A DNA stretch of 25,083 nt from a virus: positions 1 to 25,083 of the IMG/VR virus record IMGVR_UViG_3300032087_003789, one strand, 5' to 3'. Shown here piece by piece: positions 20,299 to 25,083 of the stretch. The translations under genes and the position numbers were made by a program. The notes under the pieces are model-generated. The model worked only from the letters and a program-made list of their open reading frames with translations, did no database searches and was not told the origin of the DNA. Positions within the stretch are counted from its first letter, which is position 1. Every line of letters starts with the position of its first letter.

Positions 20299-20761
20299 TG
20301 CGCGAGTCGTAGAGGCTCAACAGGAGTATATGAATCACATAGCTGATAACTTGCGCAAGGCCGACCTTGATGAGATTAAAGCGGCTGGCAATTCTTCAGC
20401 AAGAGAGTGTCTAGCGAACGGGCTCAACGTTTCATCCAAGTGCTGGGTGGCTCTCATTGATGATGAACCAGCTTGTGTATTTGGTGTTGCTCCGATCTCT
20501 ATATTGGGCGGAGTCGGGGCTCCTTGGTTGCTTGGGACTGACAAATTATTCAAGGTTAGGCGTCGTTTTTTGACCGATAGCCGCATATACTTCAAAGAGA
20601 TGCTAAAATTATACCCAGTATTACAGAATTATGTGGACGCCAGGAACTCAATGAGTATTCGCTGGCTGAAGTGGTTAGGGTTCTCAATATTGCCTGCAGT
20701 TCGATACGGCATTAATGATGAGCTCTTCCATCCGTTTATCGCGAGGGCTAAAGATGTGTGA
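20291..20761 (+). CDS. Internal virion protein A-like, T7 gp13-like (GNAT-fold)
   Basis: 156 residues from GTG at 20291 (SD GGAG, 20277-20280; overlapping the stop of the nozzle gene). The sequence follows the gp13/DUF2833 type, an acetyltransferase-like fold: ADNLRKADLDEIKAAGN at the start, CWVALIDDEPACVFGVAPIS, GAPWLLGTDKLFKVRRRFL, LYPVLQNYVDARNSMSIRWL and KWLGFSILP at the end. The fold resembles N-acetyltransferases but in T7 the protein is a morphogenesis factor, not a known enzyme. Order gp12-gp13-gp14 is the same as in T7. Confidence 0.88.
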   Translation: MADARVVEAQQEYMNHIADNLRKADLDEIKAAGNSSARECLANGLNVSSKCWVALIDDEPACVFGVAPISILGGVGAPWLLGTDKLFKVRRRFLTDSRIYFKEMLKLYPVLQNYVDARNSMSIRWLKWLGFSILPAVRYGINDELFHPFIARAKDV

Positions 20762-21233
20762 TCCAGCAACAGCGCTAGTCGTTGCCAGTACGGCGGTTAC
20801 AGCTTACGGGCAGTACGAGCAAGGTGAGTATCAATCTAAGGTTGCTAGAAATAATGCCATTATTCAGGACCGGCTCGCTAAGGATGCCGTAAAACGTGGT
20901 GAGGTTTCTGAGCAGCGGCACAGATTAAAGGTTGCCCAAATGAAGGGTAAGCAACGGGCTAAGCTTGCCGCGTCTGGCGTTGATTTGTCATCGGGTTCGG
21001 CTAGCCAGATACTGACTGATACGGCTGAATTTGGCGAGCTGGATGCTTTGACTATCAGGAGCAACGCAGAGCGCGAGGCTTTCGGGTATCAGGTCAAAGG
21101 CTCAAACTATCTTGCTGAATCAGAACTGGCTCGCAGTGAAGGTCGGTATGGTGCAGCCAGTACAATCCTATCTGGAGGCAGCCAAGTCTCTAGTAGGTGG
21201 AATCCTGGAGGTGGCCGCAATGCCAAAGGTTGA
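20754..21233 (+). CDS. Internal virion protein B-like, T7 gp14-like ejection protein
   Basis: 159 residues, starting at ATG 20754 (SD GAGGG) with an 8-nt overlap of the gp13-like gene. MCDPATALVVASTAVTAYGQ opens the protein with the Cys-Asp-Pro and Ala-rich hydrophobic helix usual for gp14-like proteins. Then comes a long helix with many Arg/Lys and Gln/Asn (RNNAIIQDRLAKDAVKRGEV, QRHRLKVAQMKGKQRAKLAA) and SGVDLSSGSASQILTDTAEF. In T7 gp14 forms the outer-membrane pore of the ejection channel. Family is firm; role by homology. Confidence 0.9.
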   Translation: MCDPATALVVASTAVTAYGQYEQGEYQSKVARNNAIIQDRLAKDAVKRGEVSEQRHRLKVAQMKGKQRAKLAASGVDLSSGSASQILTDTAEFGELDALTIRSNAEREAFGYQVKGSNYLAESELARSEGRYGAASTILSGGSQVSSRWNPGGGRNAKG

Positions 21234-22809
21234 GCGCGTAACAGGGCCGTCGGTAGGCGTGCAGAGTGTTGGAAACATATCTCAGAATGTAAGGCCTAGC
21301 GCGGGGGCGTTTGGTGCTGGATTGGGCAAAGGCCTGTCTGATATGGCAAGGGCTCAAGCAGAGATCCAGGAAAAGGATGATCAAGCAGCGGTTAAACAGG
21401 CAACATCAGCTCTCAGGAAGCGAATCAATCAGCGCACCTATCTCGATGAGGACAGCTATTATAACCGTCAGGGTCAAGATGCTTATAAGTCTCTGGCTCA
21501 ATTCCAGCGTGAGCTCGATGATGCTCGAAAGGATGTAGCTCGGTCCCTCACTCGCGGGAAGCAGCAAAATCTGTTCAATCAGGTTTCGCAGGATTATCTC
21601 GATAGAGAGTATGACTCTATGGCTCGGCATGCATCAAAAGGCCGAAAGCAATGGCTCGACGGGCAAGATCTCGCTATTGCTGAACAAGCTCAAGAGGATG
21701 GATCTCTTCGCTGGAATGATAATGCAGAGTACGCAATACAGATTAGAAAGTCTGTCGGAAACTTGGCCAAGCGAAACGGGTGGTCTCCTGAGAAGCGAGA
21801 GCTTGAGGTTGAGAAGCAGCTGACCGGCATGCACAAGCAAGCTATCGATAATATTCTCGAACAGAACCCTATGCAGGCTGAAGAGTATTTTAGAGATAAC
21901 AAAGAGGAGATCTCCTCTTCAATTCATGACGACATTCAACGCGCCATCAATCAGCAGGTGGATAGCCGGTGGTCACAAAGCACGGCGGATGCCATACGAA
22001 TATCTGGCGGGTCAAGGTCTGAGCGGTTCGCAATGGTGAACGAGATTGACGATCCTGAACGTAGGAAATTAGTTCGTGCTCAAGTGGAGTATGACCTACG
22101 TCAGGAAAAAATAGCGAAAGAAGAGTCTCAGGTCGAATGGTATGACGAAGCTTCCAAGGCTGTGATGGGTGGTACTTCTGCGACTCAATGGGCGGCTGAT
22201 AATCCTGAAGCTTGGGACTCTCTTGATGCCTCAATGCAAAAGACTCTCCTCAACCCTAAGCATACAACCACCAATACGGACCTTGCGACCTATTACGAGA
22301 TTCGCGGCCTTATGACCACAGATAAGGACGCGGCTCGTGAGAAGCTTCTGAAGAGTTTTGGTAAGCTCAGTGCCAGTGATGCCAAGGGTTTTATGGATGA
22401 ATTGGCTAAACCTCCGAAGGACAAGAGAAAGAGTTTTTTGAGCAACCCCACTGTATTTAATCGCTCAATACAAACCATCCTAGGAAAGGAGCCATCAAAA
22501 GAAGGCCAGGCAAAAAGAGAATGGAATAAGCGTTATCAAATCTTGGCTGGCGTTTTTCAAGATGAGCTAGATCGATGGTTCGATGCCAATCCAGGAAAGA
22601 CGGCTATACCCGATCAGGATCGGCAAGAGATCCTTGATAGAATGGCAATTCAAACCACGGTAGAGGATGCAGGGTTCTTATGGTTCGATGCTGAGGGTGG
22701 GCTCGGTGATATCCCTGTCGAAGATCTCGAGCAGATCAGGGCGGTGATTCGAGCTAGGGGTGAACCTATGTCACCTGAGAATATCATGAGGTACTACAAC
22801 AATGAATAA
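21220..22809 (+). CDS. Internal virion protein C-like, T7 gp15-like by position
   Basis: 529 residues from ATG 21220 (SD GGAGGT, 21207-21212), overlapping the gp14-like gene by 14 nt. The start MPKVERVTGPSVGVQSVGNI and GAFGAGLGKGLSDMARAQAE resembles many phage ejection proteins. What follows is a very long run of charged helix: the LRKRINQRTYLDEDSYYNRQ block, QDAYKSLAQFQRELDDARKD, and WYDEASKAVMGGTSATQWAA. Helical, Gln-rich and without enzyme motifs, it is expected to form the inner core/periplasmic part of the ejection tube. T7 gp15 is about 747 residues, so this is shorter. Assigned by composition and order. Confidence 0.8.
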   Translation: MPKVERVTGPSVGVQSVGNISQNVRPSAGAFGAGLGKGLSDMARAQAEIQEKDDQAAVKQATSALRKRINQRTYLDEDSYYNRQGQDAYKSLAQFQRELDDARKDVARSLTRGKQQNLFNQVSQDYLDREYDSMARHASKGRKQWLDGQDLAIAEQAQEDGSLRWNDNAEYAIQIRKSVGNLAKRNGWSPEKRELEVEKQLTGMHKQAIDNILEQNPMQAEEYFRDNKEEISSSIHDDIQRAINQQVDSRWSQSTADAIRISGGSRSERFAMVNEIDDPERRKLVRAQVEYDLRQEKIAKEESQVEWYDEASKAVMGGTSATQWAADNPEAWDSLDASMQKTLLNPKHTTTNTDLATYYEIRGLMTTDKDAAREKLLKSFGKLSASDAKGFMDELAKPPKDKRKSFLSNPTVFNRSIQTILGKEPSKEGQAKREWNKRYQILAGVFQDELDRWFDANPGKTAIPDQDRQEILDRMAIQTTVEDAGFLWFDAEGGLGDIPVEDLEQIRAVIRARGEPMSPENIMRYYNNE

Positions 22810-25083
22810 GTACGAGAATGTACCTCTCCTGAGCGACACCCAGCAAGAGCAGCTGAAGTCTAATCTTGAGCGATCAATGGACGCATCTCCAGATCAAGCT
22901 GCCAAGGCCAGCATTGAGAGCCAAAGGTCAGGACTGCCTTTTGAGGTGGTTGAGCGCAACCTGCCAAAGATTGAGAAGAGTAACCGATACCAGAGTGTTC
23001 GGCCTCTGATTGATGATTCTCCAGTCACAAAAGAATTTCTCTCCACTCCTGAGAACGCAAAGCAATCCCACGATGACATTGAGAACCTGTCATTTCTTGA
23101 GAAGATATTTTCAGGCCAGGGTCGTGTAGCCGGTGAATCGTTCGCTCAAGCGGCGCGTGGCATCATGACTGCTGGCGTTGATGCTGCACCAGATCGGATT
23201 GATGATATCGTTCCGTTCACGGCTGTACCTGTAGGCATGGAAGATATCGCCATACAGACCAGTCGAGACATTGCCGAGAACCTTGGAATTAAGAGCGATC
23301 AAGAGTTACAGCAAGCCAAGCAAGAAGAGCTAGTCCATTGGCTTGAGCAAATCCACCAGGGTGATCAGCGTATCGATGAGCTCACTCCTGATGATATGAA
23401 CATCATTGAAGAGGGCATCCGGTCAGGCATCACCTCGCTCATGGTTCAAGGTCCGGCCTTTTTGGCATCGCTCGCAACCAGATCCCCATCGATCATGCTT
23501 GGCAGTATGTCTGCTCATGTCGCGGCTGAGTCCTATGGTCAGGCCAGAGCTCAGGGATTACCACCAGCTGAAGCGGCTCGCTTTGCTTCGATTGAGGCAT
23601 CCATTGAATTTATAACTGAAAAGATCCCAGCTGAATCACTGGTAAAGCTTGCCGGTGGGCGCACTGGTGGCAAGGTTGGAGAAGAAGCTCTCAGGTTTCT
23701 AATCAGTGAGGGGCTCGGTGAGCAGCTGGCGACCTTTGGCCAAACTGTAAATGCCTATCTGCATGGGCTCGATGAAGAGCTTGAACAGGCGGAATCGCTC
23801 AGTGAGCAAGCAGAAATCCAGGCAAGAAGGCAGGCGGTTACATTCTTTGCCACTCTTACAGCTGGGGGCGCTCAGTCTAGCGTTGCTTATGGCGTGGGCA
23901 AGGCATCCGATAAGCTTGAAGAGCGGCGAATCAAATCGCTGAATGATCAAGAAAAGCTTGGAGAAATAAGCGAGGCATCACAACAAGCTTCATTGAAGGA
24001 GCGTAACAGTCGTTTATTCAAGGAGCTAATACAAAAGTATGGTGAAAAATACGGCGCGGAGAAGGTCTATCTGGATGCAGAAGAAGGGTCGAGATACCTG
24101 CAGGAAGGAAAGCTCCCAGAGGAGACGGCTCGCCTCATTCAAGAGCAAGAGCAAGCGGCGTTAGAGTCGGGTGCTCCTATAGAGATTCCAATCGATGTTT
24201 ATGCCTCTGAGATTGCAGGTAGCGACATTGAGGCGGATTTATCACAGTACATGAAGATTGATCCTGATGCGCTCACTCCTGCGGAAATGCAGAGCGATAG
24301 CATAGAGGAAGAGATTCAAGGGCTGGTTGAACAGGAGTCAGAACAGGCAGGGCAAGAGTCTCTCGTGTACAATGACGTGCTTGGCCATCTGCTCTCTGCA
24401 GGTCGCAATAGGTCGGAATCAGAGCAGTACGCGGGACTATGGGAGGCTGCGTTTAGAACAATCAGTAGGAAGTCGGGTGTTACTGAATCAGCAACAGATC
24501 TCTACAGGCGATACAATCCATCCATACGGCAGGAGATACCTGAAGAGCTTAAGCAGAAAGCACGGCAGATTGAGCAGATCGACATCATGCTGGACCGTTT
24601 GAGAAGTGGAGACGTGCCTTCTGACGGCGATATATTCGGAGAGTCGCTCCTTCAGTTCATTGTTAGGCAGGGCGGCATACTTGACGAGGGCGGTGAGCTT
24701 GCGGCCAGGGATGTTGATGCGGGTCGCGTTGGTCGAAACAGGCTTACTCGAAAAGAAGGGCGAACACTGGATGAGGCGGCTGAGCTTGCAGTCGAGTCTG
24801 GCTATATTGAAGAAAGAACAGAACAGGCTTTACTTGATGCAATTGATAGAGAGCTTGCCGGGGATAGTGTATACTCATTAGGCAACGAGAACCGTCAGAG
24901 ACAAGAAATAGCCAGAGACCTTGAACAACTCAATGATCTTCTACTAAGCTATGGGTTAGATTTGGCCACGATGGACAATGAGCAGATCAAATCTGCTATC
25001 CTTGGACCTGAAGAGGTGGCCGCTGGCGATATCTTAATGAATCAGGATTTTGGTGATATGCAGCTATCAGAAGATCTTGAGAT
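22802..25083 (+). CDS. Large internal virion / ejectosome protein, T7 gp16-like by position (partial)
   Basis: At least 760 residues; open to the right edge, so the 3' end is missing. The ATG at 22802 overlaps the upstream stop. The N terminus (DASPDQAAKASIESQRSGLP, then LSTPENAKQSHDDIENLSFL) is that of very large phage ejection proteins. A Gly/Ala-rich hydrophobic region follows (about 150-300). Later blocks IEIPIDVYASEIAGSDIEAD and SLLQFIVRQGGILDEGGELA, then LTRKEGRTLDEAAELAVESG, match the large polyvalent protein-associated regions found in such giants. In the family such proteins enter the cell with the DNA and may carry transglycosylase or other enzymes; none is visible in the part shown. 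Confidence 0.88.
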   Translation, partial: MNKYENVPLLSDTQQEQLKSNLERSMDASPDQAAKASIESQRSGLPFEVVERNLPKIEKSNRYQSVRPLIDDSPVTKEFLSTPENAKQSHDDIENLSFLEKIFSGQGRVAGESFAQAARGIMTAGVDAAPDRIDDIVPFTAVPVGMEDIAIQTSRDIAENLGIKSDQELQQAKQEELVHWLEQIHQGDQRIDELTPDDMNIIEEGIRSGITSLMVQGPAFLASLATRSPSIMLGSMSAHVAAESYGQARAQGLPPAEAARFASIEASIEFITEKIPAESLVKLAGGRTGGKVGEEALRFLISEGLGEQLATFGQTVNAYLHGLDEELEQAESLSEQAEIQARRQAVTFFATLTAGGAQSSVAYGVGKASDKLEERRIKSLNDQEKLGEISEASQQASLKERNSRLFKELIQKYGEKYGAEKVYLDAEEGSRYLQEGKLPEETARLIQEQEQAALESGAPIEIPIDVYASEIAGSDIEADLSQYMKIDPDALTPAEMQSDSIEEEIQGLVEQESEQAGQESLVYNDVLGHLLSAGRNRSESEQYAGLWEAAFRTISRKSGVTESATDLYRRYNPSIRQEIPEELKQKARQIEQIDIMLDRLRSGDVPSDGDIFGESLLQFIVRQGGILDEGGELAARDVDAGRVGRNRLTRKEGRTLDEAAELAVESGYIEERTEQALLDAIDRELAGDSVYSLGNENRQRQEIARDLEQLNDLLLSYGLDLATMDNEQIKSAILGPEEVAAGDILMNQDFGDMQLSEDLE

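Overview
This window is part of a tailed-phage genome, either a temperate phage or a prophage. It joins a lambdoid-style early region (repressor, divergent promoters, RecT/YqaJ recombination genes) to a T7-like podovirus virion block (portal, scaffold, capsid, tail tubular A and B, then internal virion or ejectosome proteins). No bacterial housekeeping gene, integrase, phage RNA polymerase, lysis gene, tRNA or CRISPR array is visible. Shine-Dalgarno sites and sigma70-like promoters are well formed, and the protein families suggest a phage of a gammaproteobacterium. The host guess is weak.

Layout. (1) 11-1817, leftward: recT and a YqaJ-type exonuclease, with a sigma70-like promoter just upstream. 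(2) 1897-2484, leftward: a CI-like repressor whose peptidase-like domain appears to lack the Ser/Lys pair. (3) 2494-5589, rightward from a strong promoter: a small HTH protein, a small hypothetical protein, an SF2 helicase, three small genes of unknown role (one a 28-residue membrane peptide) and a VRR-NUC nuclease. The run ends at a rho-independent terminator near 5800. (4) 5605-6056, leftward: three very short genes. (5) 6090-8660, rightward: a second HTH protein and a large primase-helicase (CHC2 zinc finger, TOPRIM, VirE-type ATPase). (6) 8562-8874, leftward: two short membrane-protein ORFs. (7) 8875-9297: a noncoding, repeat-rich control region. (8) 9298-10748: an HNH-like protein without its catalytic histidines, a chimera of a terminase-small-subunit N terminus with a GIY-YIG nuclease, and a second small-terminase-like protein. 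(9) 10723-25083: terminase large subunit and virion genes, tightly packed and running off the right edge inside a giant ejectosome protein.

The most interesting points are these. The TerS/GIY-YIG fusion sits directly upstream of another TerS-like gene and the large terminase. A 15-bp dyad of form TTGnnA-N3-TnnCAA recurs at five promoter regions, which suggests one regulator controls several transcription units. The two leftward clusters of short genes share nearly identical leader/SD sequences. The 9.0-9.23 kb region holds inverted and direct repeats and a 16-bp perfect palindrome inside a promoter. The tail tubular B homologue carries three inserted copies of an FCCH-like domain. All function assignments come from reading motifs by eye; no database search was run.
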